Below are positions 35,423 through 44,973 of a DNA stretch of 64,000 nucleotides, one piece after another. The stretch's first letter is position 1. Each line of letters opens with the position of its first letter. The notes below the pieces were generated by a model that saw nothing but the letters and a program-made list of their open reading frames with translations, made no database searches and was not told the origin of the DNA. The DNA is from Deltaproteobacteria bacterium (GTDB lineage Bacteria; Myxococcota_A; UBA796; UBA2385): positions 37,782 to 101,781 of the forward strand of contig JAGYJW010000026.1 in the NCBI GenBank assembly GCA_018401435.1, read 5' to 3'. The position numbers and the translations under genes were made by a program.

Positions 35423-36577
35423 TCAGCGGGGCAGGCGGTAGACCTCGACCGGCTCGGGGATGCCCTTGAGCGGGTAGCGGCCGATGGGATCGAGGTCCTC
35501 GCCGGAGGCTTCGGCGAAGGCCCGCGAGGTCAGCAGGGGCTCGCCGCGCTCGCCGGCCAGGGCCTCCAGACGCGCCGCGAGGTTCACGGCGTGGCCGATG
35601 ACGGTGAAGTCCAGGCGGTCCACCGCGCCAATATTGCCATAGGCCACCTCGCCGATGTGCAGGCCGACGCCGAAGCGGATGGGCAAGCCGTCGGGGGCCC
35701 CCAGGGCCGCCACCCCCTCCAGGGTGCGCCGGGCCGTCGCCAGGGCGGCGCGACAGGCGGGCCCGTCGTGGCCATCCCGCACCGGAAAGACCACCAGCGC
35801 TGCATCGCCGATGAATTTCAGGATCTCCCCACCCTCGGCGTGCACCGCCTCGCCCACGACGCCGAACCACAGGTTGAGCAGCTCGACCGTGCGCTCGACC
35901 CCCAGGTCCAAGGACCGGGCGGTGAAGCCCCGCAGGTCGGCAAACCAGACCGCCGCTCGCAGGCGCTCGACCGCCCCCCGCTGGATCTCTCCATCCAGCA
36001 CCCGACGCCCCGTGTGTTCACCAATATAGGTGGTGCAGACATTGCGGGCGATCAGCCGCAAGGCCTGCCGGTCCAATAGAAGCCCGACTGCGGGCAGCGC
36101 CGCCTCCAGGGCCAACACCTGCTCCTCGGCCATGCCACCGGCGGCCTTGGACGCGAGGGTCATGACGTTGGGGCGGCCGTCCCCCGCCCGCAAGGCAAAG
36201 GCCAGGTAGTCGGTGAAACCTCGGGCGTGCAGCTCCATGGCGATGGGGTAGCGCTCGGCCTCGGGCCCGGTCAGGGGCACCCGGATGCGCTGCTCCTTGC
36301 CCTCCAGCAGGGGCTTGACGGGGCTGCTGAGGAAGGCCTGGTCGCTCACCCCCTTGTGCCGGTACTCCCGCTGCACAAAGGGCTCCCCGCGCTCCCAGAA
36401 CCAACCCACCGCCACCAGCTGGGGGTGCAAGGTGCGCAACGTGAACATCAGGCGGTCAATGCGGATGCCTTGCAGGTCGCAGGCCTCAGCAAAGCCCGCC
36501 AGCAGCTTCTCGGCGTGACGGCAGTCGGCCCCCTCGGTCAGGCACCAGCGCACCAGGGCCACGGTCACCGGGTCCAT
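35423..36577 (-). CDS. Class III adenylate/guanylate cyclase
   Basis: A 384-residue protein. An N-terminal sensory domain of about 190 residues (with LQGIRIDRLMFTLRTLHPQLVA) is followed by a class III cyclase domain. The metal aspartates are in VWFADLRGFTARS and LKFIGDAALVVF. The Lys of EILKFIGD, the residues LDFTVIGHAV and the Asn/Arg of NLAARLE complete a catalytically competent site, so it should make cAMP or cGMP. The same N-terminal domain is seen in other bacterial cyclases but its signal is unknown. ATG 36577 overlaps the FGE-like gene by 13 bases. The gene is in the aspS operon. Confidence 0.88.
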   Translation of the reverse strand: MDPVTVALVRWCLTEGADCRHAEKLLAGFAEACDLQGIRIDRLMFTLRTLHPQLVAVGWFWERGEPFVQREYRHKGVSDQAFLSSPVKPLLEGKEQRIRVPLTGPEAERYPIAMELHARGFTDYLAFALRAGDGRPNVMTLASKAAGGMAEEQVLALEAALPAVGLLLDRQALRLIARNVCTTYIGEHTGRRVLDGEIQRGAVERLRAAVWFADLRGFTARSLDLGVERTVELLNLWFGVVGEAVHAEGGEILKFIGDAALVVFPVRDGHDGPACRAALATARRTLEGVAALGAPDGLPIRFGVGLHIGEVAYGNIGAVDRLDFTVIGHAVNLAARLEALAGERGEPLLTSRAFAEASGEDLDPIGRYPLKGIPEPVEVYRLPR

Positions 36578-37626
36578 TCTTCTTCCTCCAAGGGCCGGAC
36601 GCAGCGAAAGCCGACGCCATTGCTGGACCCGTCGCCGGGCTCGATGGTGCGGTGGCTGACCTCCTGAAAGACGTCGCCGCTGGGGAATGCGCCGCCGCGG
36701 GTGATGCGGGCGTCCTCTCCCCCGGGCACCGAAGGCGCAAAGCCGCTGTCGGGCCCCCGGGGGTCCTGGTCTGGCGACTCTGCATAATAATCCGCCTGGT
36801 ACCAGTCCCAGACCCACTCCGCGACATTGCCGGCCAGGTCGAGGTGGCCATGGGGACCGGCCCCATCGGGATAGCTGCCCACCGGGGTGGTGTCGTCCAC
36901 GCAGGGTGCCGGGCCGCCAGCGCCCTCGCGGCCGGGACGCATATTGGCGAGGTCGCAAGACAAGGCGGCATCCCCCCAGGGGTAGCGCCGGTCGTCGTCG
37001 CCCCGGGCGGCCTTCTCCCACTCGGCTTCGGTGGGCAGGCGTTGGCCACGGCTGGCGCAATAGGCCACCCCGCTCCAGTGGTAGACCTCGGTGACGGGGT
37101 GGTCGACATAGCCTTCGGCGATGGACCAGCTCCCGTCCTCGGCCTGAGCCAGGCGCTCGGGCACGCTGTCGTCGTCATCCAACAGGTCGAAGAGGGGCCG
37201 CCCCTCCGTGTCTACATTGTCCCGTCCCGCGGCGCGCTCGGCTTCGAGAAAGTGCAGAAAGGCCGCATTCGTCACCTCGGTCCGGTCCATGCAGTAGGCC
37301 GAGAGGTGGATGCTGCGGGCTGGCGCCTGGTCGGGGTTGCGGTCGTCTCGACCGCGGGTGGATGCACCCGCCGGCACCAGGATCTCGGTGGCCGGCGTGA
37401 CCGCTGCGTCCTGGTCGTCGCAGTCGGCCAGGCTGGGGTCCGGCGCCACCTGCCAACTCAAGAAGCCATCGCCATCGCGATCATCGGGGCTGCCGCCATC
37501 GGCGCCATCGCTGGTGCCGCTGTCTGCGGGCTCCCCGCTATCGGGCGTCGGCGCGCCGCTCTCCCCCACCGTGCCGGAGGGTCGGCAGGCGAGGATCAAC
37601 GGCAGGAAGAACACCAGGCGGGGCAT
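36565..37626 (-). CDS. Lipoprotein with FGE-sulfatase fold lacking catalytic cysteines
   Basis: A 353-residue lipoprotein (lipobox ILAC), with a Ser/Gly/Asp-rich spacer, one MopE-like Asp loop (DRDGDGFLSWQVAPD then DCDDQDAAV) and a formylglycine-generating-enzyme domain. The latter shows MDRTEVTNAAFLHFLE, RLPTEAEWEKAARG, DLAGNVAEWVWDW and GVGFRCVRP. The active cysteine pair of real formylglycine-generating enzymes, in a RGGSWxC region, is absent; the sequence there is RGGAFPSGDVFQEVSHR. It therefore probably binds a ligand or partner without being an oxidase. ATG 37626 gives the shortest good signal peptide. It follows aspS by 16 bases. Confidence 0.85.
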   Translation of the reverse strand: MPRLVFFLPLILACRPSGTVGESGAPTPDSGEPADSGTSDGADGGSPDDRDGDGFLSWQVAPDPSLADCDDQDAAVTPATEILVPAGASTRGRDDRNPDQAPARSIHLSAYCMDRTEVTNAAFLHFLEAERAAGRDNVDTEGRPLFDLLDDDDSVPERLAQAEDGSWSIAEGYVDHPVTEVYHWSGVAYCASRGQRLPTEAEWEKAARGDDDRRYPWGDAALSCDLANMRPGREGAGGPAPCVDDTTPVGSYPDGAGPHGHLDLAGNVAEWVWDWYQADYYAESPDQDPRGPDSGFAPSVPGGEDARITRGGAFPSGDVFQEVSHRTIEPGDGSSNGVGFRCVRPLEEEEWTR

Positions 37627-37642
37627 GGCGCCCAGCATAGCC

Positions 37643-39424
37643 TCAGCCATCCACCGTGTTGCGCACGCTCAGCTCAGCCAGCTGCGCGGCCTCCACCTTG
37701 TTGGGGGCGTCCGCCATCAGGTCCTGGGCGCTGGCGGTCTTGGGGAAGGCGATGACATCGCGAATATTTTCGGTGCCCGACAGCAGCATGACCAGCCGGT
37801 CAAAGCCGAAGGCGATGCCGCCGTGGGGCGGGGCGCCATACTGCAGGGCATCCAGCAGGAAGCCGAATTTTTCGTGGGCCTGTTCGGGGCTGAGGCCCAG
37901 GGCCGCAAAGACCTGGGACTGCACCGCGCTGTCGTGGATTCGGATGCTGCCGCCGCCGATCTCGTAGCCATTGCAGACGATGTCGTAGGCGTCGGAGAGC
38001 ACCTCGCCCATGCGGTCGGTGCCCATCCACTCCAGGTGCTCGTCCATGGGCTTGGTGAAGGGGTGGTGAACCGCGACCCAGCGCCCATTCTCTTCGTCGT
38101 GTTCAAAGGCGGGGAAGGCGGTGACCCAGCAGAAGGCGAATTGGTCGGGGCCAAAGAGGCCGCGCTCGCGGGCGATGTGGGCCCGCAGGCGCCCCAGGCC
38201 GGCGTGCACATGGGCGGCCGGCCCCGCGCCCACCAAGACCAGGTCGCCGGGGGCCACATCGGGGATCTGCGCCAGCAGCGCATCTTCGACCTTGGACAGG
38301 GGGCCGGACCAGCTGCCATCGGCCTGCACCTTGCCCCAGAGCAGGCCGCCCAGGCGGTAGCGCTTCACGAAGTCCGTCCAGCCATCGAGGGTCTTGCGGG
38401 AGGAGTCTTCGGCCCCGCCCTTGACCACCATGGCCTTGACGATGCCACCGGCCTCGACCGCGCCCGCGACGACGCGGAAGGCGCTGCCCGACCAGTCCAA
38501 GGTGACGTGCTCCATGCCAAAGCGCAGGTCGGGGTTGTCCACGCCGAAACGCGCCATGGCCTCGGCATAGGTGATGACGGGGATGGGTCCGACCTCCAGG
38601 CCCCGGATGTCCTTGAACAGGGCCCGCACCAGGCTGTTGCCGATCTCCATCACCAGCGACGCGGTGGGGAAGCTGATCTCCATGTCGATCTGGGTGAACT
38701 CGGGCTGGCGGTCGGCGCGCAGGTCCTCGTCCCGGAAGCACTTGGCGATCTGGAAGTAGCGGTCAAAGCCCGACACCATCAGCAGCTGCTTGAAGAGCTG
38801 GGGGCTCTGGGGAAGGGCATACCACTGGCCCGGGTGGACGCGGCTGGGCACCAGGTAGTCCCGGGCGCCTTCGGGGGTGCTGCGGCAGAGGATGGGGGTC
38901 TCGACCTCGACGAAGCCCTGGGCGTCCAAGGTGGTGCGGGTGACCATATAGGCGCGGTGGCGGGTCAGCAGCTTGCTCTGCAGCTCGGGCCGGCGCAGGT
39001 CCAAGAAGCGGTGCTTGAGCCGGACCTCCTCGCTGGCCTCGGCCGACAGGGCCCCGCCGATGCTGAAGGGCAGCGGCCTGGTGCGGCTGAGCAGCCGCAG
39101 ACGCTGGGGCAGGATCTCGACCGTGCCGGTGTCCATATCGGCGTTGATGGCGCCCTTGTCCCGCAGCACCAGCCTGCCGTGCACCTCCAGCACGAATTCC
39201 AGGCGGATCTGCCGGGCGACCTCCCAGACCTCGGCCGGGGCGCGGTCGTCCACCGTGATCTGGACGAGGCCGGTGCGGTCGCGCACCAGCAGGAAGAGCA
39301 CGCCGCCGGCGTCGCGGACAAAGTGGGCCCAGCCCTGGACAATGACGTCCTGGCCTGCGTTTTCAGAGCGAAGCACGCCGCAGGTGTGGGTGCGGCGGGC
39401 GGGGGAGGGCTGAGAGGGAGACAT
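37643..39424 (-). CDS. aspS: Aspartyl-tRNA synthetase
   Basis: Charges tRNA-Asp with aspartate. The 593-residue protein has the N-terminal anticodon-binding OB fold (VIVQGWAHFVRDAGG), class II motif 2 FRDEDLRADRQPEFTQID, the bacterial insertion (GAD) domain from about residue 290, and motif 3 GIAFGFDRLVMLLSG. Length and order are those of bacterial AspRS. ATG 39424 gives a short N-terminus before GVLRSENAGQ. It leads a run of four minus-strand genes with gaps under 20 bases (FGE-like lipoprotein, cyclase, DUF2141 protein). Confidence 0.96.
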   Translation of the reverse strand: MSPSQPSPARRTHTCGVLRSENAGQDVIVQGWAHFVRDAGGVLFLLVRDRTGLVQITVDDRAPAEVWEVARQIRLEFVLEVHGRLVLRDKGAINADMDTGTVEILPQRLRLLSRTRPLPFSIGGALSAEASEEVRLKHRFLDLRRPELQSKLLTRHRAYMVTRTTLDAQGFVEVETPILCRSTPEGARDYLVPSRVHPGQWYALPQSPQLFKQLLMVSGFDRYFQIAKCFRDEDLRADRQPEFTQIDMEISFPTASLVMEIGNSLVRALFKDIRGLEVGPIPVITYAEAMARFGVDNPDLRFGMEHVTLDWSGSAFRVVAGAVEAGGIVKAMVVKGGAEDSSRKTLDGWTDFVKRYRLGGLLWGKVQADGSWSGPLSKVEDALLAQIPDVAPGDLVLVGAGPAAHVHAGLGRLRAHIARERGLFGPDQFAFCWVTAFPAFEHDEENGRWVAVHHPFTKPMDEHLEWMGTDRMGEVLSDAYDIVCNGYEIGGGSIRIHDSAVQSQVFAALGLSPEQAHEKFGFLLDALQYGAPPHGGIAFGFDRLVMLLSGTENIRDVIAFPKTASAQDLMADAPNKVEAAQLAELSVRNTVDG

Positions 39425-39524
39425 GGCGCGGCCTCGGGCTGGCGGGGATCCAACGAGTGGCCCCCGCCCTATCCGATGCGGGGCGCCTTCAACAAGGCGG
39501 GGGCACCGGGGCCGCCCGCAGCGA

Positions 39525-42500
39525 TCAGTAGGCCTCGGAGTTGTCCGATGCGCCCGTGCAGTCGCGATCGGCGGAGTCGGCAAAGCCGTCCAGATCGTTG
39601 TCCACCCCGTCGTTGCACTGGGTGCGTCCACCAATGCCGTCATTCTCCAGCAGCACGGCGATGCTGGTGCAGACCGGGTCGGCCAGGTCGGTCCAGCCGT
39701 CCCCGTCGTTGTCCAGCCCGTCGTTGCATTGGGTCGATGGGTCCGTCTCGTCGGTATCCGACCCATCCGCGCAGCCCGGATCGGCGGCGTCCACCGCGCC
39801 ATCCCCGTCGTCGTCGCTGCCGTTGTTGCAGGCGAAGTTGCCAGCCACGCCGTCGTTCTCGAAGAGGTCAGCCGTGCTGGAGCAGGCGGGATCGTCCACA
39901 TCCACCCAGCCATCCCCGTCGTCATCCAGGCCGTTGGCGCACTCAAAGACATGGGCCTCGTCGGCGTCGAAGGCGCTGGAGCAGCCAGGGTCTGCGGCGT
40001 CGCGCAGGCCGTCTCCATCGTCGTCGATCTGGTTGTTGCAGGCAAAGGCGCTCTCATAGCCGACTTCGCTGTCGCCCCACCCGCAATCGGGGTCGTCGCC
40101 GTCGGTCCAGCCATCGCCGTCGTTGTCGGCGCCATCGACGCAGTCCACGCTGCTGCCCGGGGCCTCGACATTGTCGTAGGCGTCGGTGCAGTCCGTGTCT
40201 GCAGCGTCGATCAGGCCGTCGAAGTCATTGTCGATGCCGTCGTTGCATTGGGCGTCGCGGGTGCCGGCCTCGGCGGTGGCGTCGATGCAGTCCGGATCCT
40301 CGTAGTCCACCCAACCATCGCCGTCATTGTCGAGCAGGTCGCTGCAGGCACCGACCGGGTCGCTCTCGACCGGGTCCAAGGCGCTGTAGCAGCCGGGGTC
40401 GAGGCTGTCGATCAGGCCGTCGCCATCGTCGTCCAGGCCGTTGTTGCAGGCCACGAAGAGATAGCCCACCTCCTCACCGAATTCGATGCAGTCGGGATCT
40501 TCGTCGTCCACCCAGCCGTCGCCGTCCTCGTCTGCGCCGCCGGTGCAGGAGCCCGGGCTGGCCGCTTCGTCATTGTCCCAGCCGCTCTCGCAGTCGGGGT
40601 CGTCGCTGTCGACATAGCTGTCCAGATCGTTGTCGATCTCGTCGTTGCAGGCGATGTCGGAGCCCGCCGTCTCCTCGCCGCCGTCCGCGCAGTCGGGATC
40701 ATCGGCGTCGGTCCAACCGTCTCCATCGTCGTCCAGGCCATCGGTGCAGCTGGCGCTGGCCGCCTGCTCATCCAGGTCGAAGCCGTCGTCGCAGTCGGCG
40801 TCGTCGGCGTCCACCAGCCCATCGCCGTCCCCATCCACCCCGTCGTTGCAGGCGGACAAGGAGAAGCCGGACTCCAGGCCCAAGACAAAGCAGTCGGGGT
40901 CCTCTTCGTCCACCCAACCATCGCCGTCGTCGTCATCGCCGTCTTCACAGCTGGGGTCGGGGCTCGCCTCGTCGTCCAGCCAGGGCACGGTGCAATCGGC
41001 GTCGTCGGCGTCGATGGAGCCGTCCCCGTCGTTGTCCAGGCCGTCGTTGCACGCGAAGCTGGTCAGCCCCAGCTCGTCGCCATCGCTGAGGCAGTCCAGG
41101 TCGTCGGCGTCGGTCCAGCCGTCGGCGTCGTCATCGCTGCCGTTGGCGCAATCATCGGCGTTGTCGTCCTCAACCGGATCCCAGGCCGACTCGCAGCCGT
41201 CGTCCGCCGCGTCGATGAGCAGGTTGCCATCGTTGTCGAGTCCGTCGTTGCACTCGCCGCCACCAAAGCCAAGCTCGACCACGCCACCGGCCGCGCAGTC
41301 CGGGTCGTCGCCGTCCACCCAGCCATCCAGATCGTCGTCGCTGCCATTCTCGCAGTCGCCGGCGTCTTCGTCGTCATCGGTGGCGGCGCTGCATCCCCCG
41401 TCCGCCGCATCGACGGCCCCGTCGCCGTCGTTGTCCAGGCCGTCGTTGCAAGCGGTGCTGCCCAGGCCGTCTTCGGTGGTGCCGCCGTCTGCGCAGTCGG
41501 GATCCGCGTCGTCGGTCCAGCCGTCGCCGTCGTCGTCCCAGCCGTCCACGCAGTCGTGGGCCGCCGTACCCTCCAGGCTGTCCAGGGCGCCCTCGCAGCC
41601 GCTGTCCAGCGAGTCGATGGTCAGGTCGCCGTCGTTGTCCAACCCGTCATTGCATTGGGTTCTGCCAAAGCCCAGCTCGGTGCTGCCCGCCGCACAGTCG
41701 GGGTCCGCGTCGTCGGTCCAGCCGTCGCTGTCGTTGTCGATGCCATCCGAGCAGCCGGTGATGGGGTCCGTCTCGTCGTTGTCGGTGCCGTCGCTGCAGC
41801 CGGCATCGGCGGCGTCAATAAAGCCGTCCCCGTCGTTGTCTACCCCGTCGTTGCAGGCATAGGCGCTGGTGGCCGGCAGCTCGGAGGTGTCGGTGGCCGC
41901 ACTGCAGCCCGGGTCGTCCAGGTCCACCCAGCCGTCGCCGTCGTTGTCGGCCTGGTCGGCGCAGGCATAGTTCGCCTCATGATCGTCATCGGCGGTGCTG
42001 CAGTCCGGGTCCAGCCCGTCGATCAGGCCATCGGCGTCGTTGTCCACGCTGTCGTTGCATTCGGTGCTGCCATAGCCGCCCGTCTCGTCGCCGGAGGCGA
42101 TGCAGTCGGGGTCCGCCGCGTCAATCCAGCCGTCGCTGTCGTCGTCCAGGCCGTTGTCGCAGTCGTCGGCCTCGGCCGTGCCGCTGGCGGCCGCGCAGTC
42201 CAGGTCCAGGGCGTCGATGCGCCCATCGCCATCGTTGTCGATGCCATCGTTGCATTCGGTGCTGCCAAAGCCCAGCTCTGTTCCCGATGCACAGTCGGGG
42301 TCATCGGAGTCGATCCAGCCGTCGGCGTCGTTGTCGACGCCGTCGGTGCACGCGTCCACCTCGTCGTCGTCAAAGCCATCCAAGCAGCCCGAGTCGAAGG
42401 CGTCAATGGACCCGTCGCCGTCGTTGTCGACGCGGTCATTGCAGGCGGTGCTGCCAAATCCAAGCTCGTTGTTGCCCAGAGCGCAGTCGGGGTCTTCGTC

Positions 42501-43790
42501 GTCCACCCAGCCATCGCCATCGTTGTCGTAGCCGTCCGAGCACTGGTCGGCTTCGGTATAGTCGAAAGCGGATGTGCAGTCCGGGTCGGCGGCGTCGATG
42601 CCCCCGTCCCCGTCGTTGTCGATGCCATCGTTGCATTGGCGGCTGGAGAAGCCGCCTTCGCTGTCGCGCAAGGCGCTGGTGCAGCCCGGGTCGGCGAGGT
42701 CGATCCAGCCATCGGCGTCGTTGTCGACGCCGTCTTCGCAGGCGTTGAGTTCGGTGTCGTCCGTGCCCGCGCTGCAGCTGGGATCGTCGGCGTCGATTTC
42801 GCCGTCGCCGTCGTTGTCGATGCCGTCGTTGCACTCGTAGGGCGAGGTGGTGGTGTCCTCGTAGATGGCGTCTTCTCCCACACAGTCCGGATCGTCGCCA
42901 TCGACCCAGCCATCGCCGTCGTTGTCTTCGCCGTCGATGCAGGGGTCGATCAGCTCGGTCTCATCCGTTGCATCGGCGCAGTGGTCGTCGGCGGCGTCTA
43001 CATCGCCGTCGCCGTCGTTGTCCGCGCCGTCATTGCATTCGGTGTCACCAAAGCCAAGCTCTTCATCCCCCAGGGCGCAGTCTGGGTCTTCGTCGTCGGT
43101 CCAGCCGTCGCCGTCGTTGTCTTCGCCGTCCAGGCAGCCGGCCAGCTCGCCATCCACGGTGGCGTCGGTGCAGCGGCTGTCGGCGGCATCGATGTCGCCG
43201 TCCTCGTCGTTGTCGACGCCGTCGTTGCATTCCGTGTCGCCAAAGCCCAGCTCTTCATCGCCCGATGCACAGTCGGGATCGGCCGCGTCGGTCCACCCGT
43301 CGGCGTCGTCGTCTTCGCCGTTGTTGCAAGGGGTGATGGGCACGTCCAGCAGGGCCATCGCCACCTCGACCACCGGCACCTTGTCGGTGACGAAGCCGAT
43401 GGGGTCGGTGACGCCGGAGCGGGAGGTCTCGGCCACACCCAAGAAGCCATGGGCGCTGACGGTGAACTGGCCGCGCTGGCTGCCCAGCGCCAGCTCCACC
43501 CGGGGCAGCGTGCCGCCGGTGCCCGGATCCACCTCGGCCACAAACTCGACCAGACCGTCGTCGTCGGTGTCTTCGAACCAGGTGGTCCGGGACAGCTCGG
43601 TCGCCTCTGCGGGGGCGCCGTCCCGGTCGGTCCAACCCTCCACGCTGTCCAGCACCAGCAGGATGCGGTCGGCATTGTCCTGGATGGCGCCGGGATCGTC
43701 GGCGGTGAGCTGAATCTGGACGGCGGTGCGCAGCTCGGGCGGCGCGCAGGCGGCCAGGGCGAGCAGGGCGAGGAGAGAGGGGGCGCGCAT
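39525..43790 (-). CDS. Giant lipoprotein of 38 alternating Asp-rich repeats
   Basis: A 1421-residue lipoprotein (lipobox LAAC). Residues about 20-155 form a unique N-terminal domain (VQIQLTADDPGAIQD, RVELALGSQRGQF, VTDKVPVVEVAMALLDV). From there to the end are 38 repeats of about 33 residues, each with Cys-Asn/x-Asp-Gly-x-Asp-Asn-Asp-x-Asp-Gly and a closing Asp-x-x-Cys. The two cysteines per unit could pair and the aspartates bind calcium. Units alternate strictly between a Trp type (DGWTD or DGWVD) and a non-Trp type (DGxID). ATG 43790 has GGAGGG close upstream; ATG 43817 overlaps the PEGA gene stop and is an alternative. It is probably a stiff extracellular stalk or metal-binding surface protein. 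Confidence 0.9.
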   Translation of the reverse strand: MRAPSLLALLALAACAPPELRTAVQIQLTADDPGAIQDNADRILLVLDSVEGWTDRDGAPAEATELSRTTWFEDTDDDGLVEFVAEVDPGTGGTLPRVELALGSQRGQFTVSAHGFLGVAETSRSGVTDPIGFVTDKVPVVEVAMALLDVPITPCNNGEDDDADGWTDAADPDCASGDEELGFGDTECNDGVDNDEDGDIDAADSRCTDATVDGELAGCLDGEDNDGDGWTDDEDPDCALGDEELGFGDTECNDGADNDGDGDVDAADDHCADATDETELIDPCIDGEDNDGDGWVDGDDPDCVGEDAIYEDTTTSPYECNDGIDNDGDGEIDADDPSCSAGTDDTELNACEDGVDNDADGWIDLADPGCTSALRDSEGGFSSRQCNDGIDNDGDGGIDAADPDCTSAFDYTEADQCSDGYDNDGDGWVDDEDPDCALGNNELGFGSTACNDRVDNDGDGSIDAFDSGCLDGFDDDEVDACTDGVDNDADGWIDSDDPDCASGTELGFGSTECNDGIDNDGDGRIDALDLDCAAASGTAEADDCDNGLDDDSDGWIDAADPDCIASGDETGGYGSTECNDSVDNDADGLIDGLDPDCSTADDDHEANYACADQADNDGDGWVDLDDPGCSAATDTSELPATSAYACNDGVDNDGDGFIDAADAGCSDGTDNDETDPITGCSDGIDNDSDGWTDDADPDCAAGSTELGFGRTQCNDGLDNDGDLTIDSLDSGCEGALDSLEGTAAHDCVDGWDDDGDGWTDDADPDCADGGTTEDGLGSTACNDGLDNDGDGAVDAADGGCSAATDDDEDAGDCENGSDDDLDGWVDGDDPDCAAGGVVELGFGGGECNDGLDNDGNLLIDAADDGCESAWDPVEDDNADDCANGSDDDADGWTDADDLDCLSDGDELGLTSFACNDGLDNDGDGSIDADDADCTVPWLDDEASPDPSCEDGDDDDGDGWVDEEDPDCFVLGLESGFSLSACNDGVDGDGDGLVDADDADCDDGFDLDEQAASASCTDGLDDDGDGWTDADDPDCADGGEETAGSDIACNDEIDNDLDSYVDSDDPDCESGWDNDEAASPGSCTGGADEDGDGWVDDEDPDCIEFGEEVGYLFVACNNGLDDDGDGLIDSLDPGCYSALDPVESDPVGACSDLLDNDGDGWVDYEDPDCIDATAEAGTRDAQCNDGIDNDFDGLIDAADTDCTDAYDNVEAPGSSVDCVDGADNDGDGWTDGDDPDCGWGDSEVGYESAFACNNQIDDDGDGLRDAADPGCSSAFDADEAHVFECANGLDDDGDGWVDVDDPACSSTADLFENDGVAGNFACNNGSDDDGDGAVDAADPGCADGSDTDETDPSTQCNDGLDNDGDGWTDLADPVCTSIAVLLENDGIGGRTQCNDGVDNDLDGFADSADRDCTGASDNSEAY
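39558..43328. repeat. Coding repeat array, 38 diverged units in 19 two-unit blocks
   Basis: The array is about 3.8 kb of roughly 100-bp units in the minus-strand gene, with higher-order period near 200 bp because two unit types alternate. Units are similar but not identical, so the array is old or kept diverse. The Asp codons make the opposite strand free of stops over 4.5 kb. Confidence 0.9.
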
Positions 43791-43813
43791 GGGCCCTCCG
43801 AGGGAGCGAAGGG

Positions 43814-44953
43814 TCATGGCAGGGAGACGACCACGTCGCCTTCTGGGGCCGGGACGGGCTGGCTGCCCACGACCGCGACGATGACGCCGGTGGTGGCGCC
43901 GCCCGCGGCGACCCCCACCCCGGTCCAGAAGGCCCAGTGCTGATAGAAGGGCTTCTGTTCCACAAGGACGGAGCGTTCCCGCCCGTCCTCGGGGGCGAGG
44001 TCGGCCCGGTAGGCCGCCTTGCCCGAGGGGGGCACATTCACGCGGCCGCTGGCGGGCTTTCGGCCCGGCGCGCTGACCTCCACGGCGTAGCGACCGCGGG
44101 CCACCTTGCCCAGGTTGACCTTGCGGCCGGTGCCCAGCACGACACCTGACAGGCTCACCTCTCCGGCGTCGTCTCCGGTGACGATCACCAGGTCGGCGCC
44201 CTTGCGGCTGAGGGTGGCGTTGACCTCGCCGCGCGAGCCGTCCCGGGTGTCGACCACCTGCAGCAGGGCGGCGTTCTGGCCGTCATCCACCCGCACGACG
44301 TGCAGGCCGGGGGCCACCCCCTCCAAGGACAGGGGGGTCTGGCCCACGGGCTTGCCATCGAGCTCGACCGCCGCGCCTTCGGGGGAGGAGAGCACCGAGA
44401 AGCGCCCGCTGCTGGTGGGCAGGTCTTCGCGGATGAAGAGGTTGATGCCGGGCTTGAAGACGAAGACACCCTTGACCGGCTCGTGGCCGGGGGCGGTCAG
44501 CAGGTAGCTGTGTTCGCCGGGGGGCAGGTCCCGCAGGCGCACAGGCAGCGCAGAGTCGGAGCGCCCGTCGATGGCGACATGGCCACCCGGGGCGTTGATC
44601 TGGAATTCCACCGTGCCGCCCCCCGGCGACAGCTGGGCGGTGAGGTCGGCGCGGGCCCCGGCGCGAACGTTGATCTTGCGCACATAGGGTTCAAAGCCAT
44701 CGGCCGCGACGCGCACGCTGTGCTCTCCCGCGCTGACGTAGCGGGACACCGGCAGGCTGTCGGCCAGCACGCCATCCACCCAGACCTGGGCGCCGGGGGT
44801 GGCGCAATCCACCCGCAGCAGGCCCGTCTCGACGGGCGCGCCCGCCGCTGGAGGCTCTTGTGCGAAGGCCGGGGAAGGCCTCGCCAGATTGACGGCCAGG
44901 CCTAAAAAGACGAGGAGGCCGAAGGCGGGGGTACCGATGCGCGAAGGGGTCAT
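43814..44953 (-). CDS. PEGA-domain secreted protein with C-terminal membrane segment
   Basis: A 379-residue protein with a signal peptide (FGLLVFLGLAVNLA, cleaved near AFAQ) and PEGA-type beta repeats: GAQVWVDGVLADSLPVSRYVSAGEHSVRV, GAAVELDGKPVGQTPLSLEGVAPGLHVVRV and a diverged third. A hydrophobic helix near the C-terminus (WAFWTGVGVAAGGATTGVIVAVVG) would anchor it. PEGA domains occur in envelope and surface-layer proteins. Its stop and an upstream ATG of the giant repeat lipoprotein share ATGA (43814-43817), so the two are coupled. It follows selB by 59 bases, a gap that includes an inverted repeat. Confidence 0.85.
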   Translation of the reverse strand: MTPSRIGTPAFGLLVFLGLAVNLARPSPAFAQEPPAAGAPVETGLLRVDCATPGAQVWVDGVLADSLPVSRYVSAGEHSVRVAADGFEPYVRKINVRAGARADLTAQLSPGGGTVEFQINAPGGHVAIDGRSDSALPVRLRDLPPGEHSYLLTAPGHEPVKGVFVFKPGINLFIREDLPTSSGRFSVLSSPEGAAVELDGKPVGQTPLSLEGVAPGLHVVRVDDGQNAALLQVVDTRDGSRGEVNATLSRKGADLVIVTGDDAGEVSLSGVVLGTGRKVNLGKVARGRYAVEVSAPGRKPASGRVNVPPSGKAAYRADLAPEDGRERSVLVEQKPFYQHWAFWTGVGVAAGGATTGVIVAVVGSQPVPAPEGDVVVSLP

Positions 44954-44973
44954 GCCGGACCTGGTAGGCGACG

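Noticed and set aside
39423..43943. A 1506-codon open frame on the plus strand opposite the giant repeat lipoprotein
   Set aside because: It is the antisense of the Asp-rich repeats. Asp codons read as Val/Ile on the other strand, giving a low-complexity translation without a family match.
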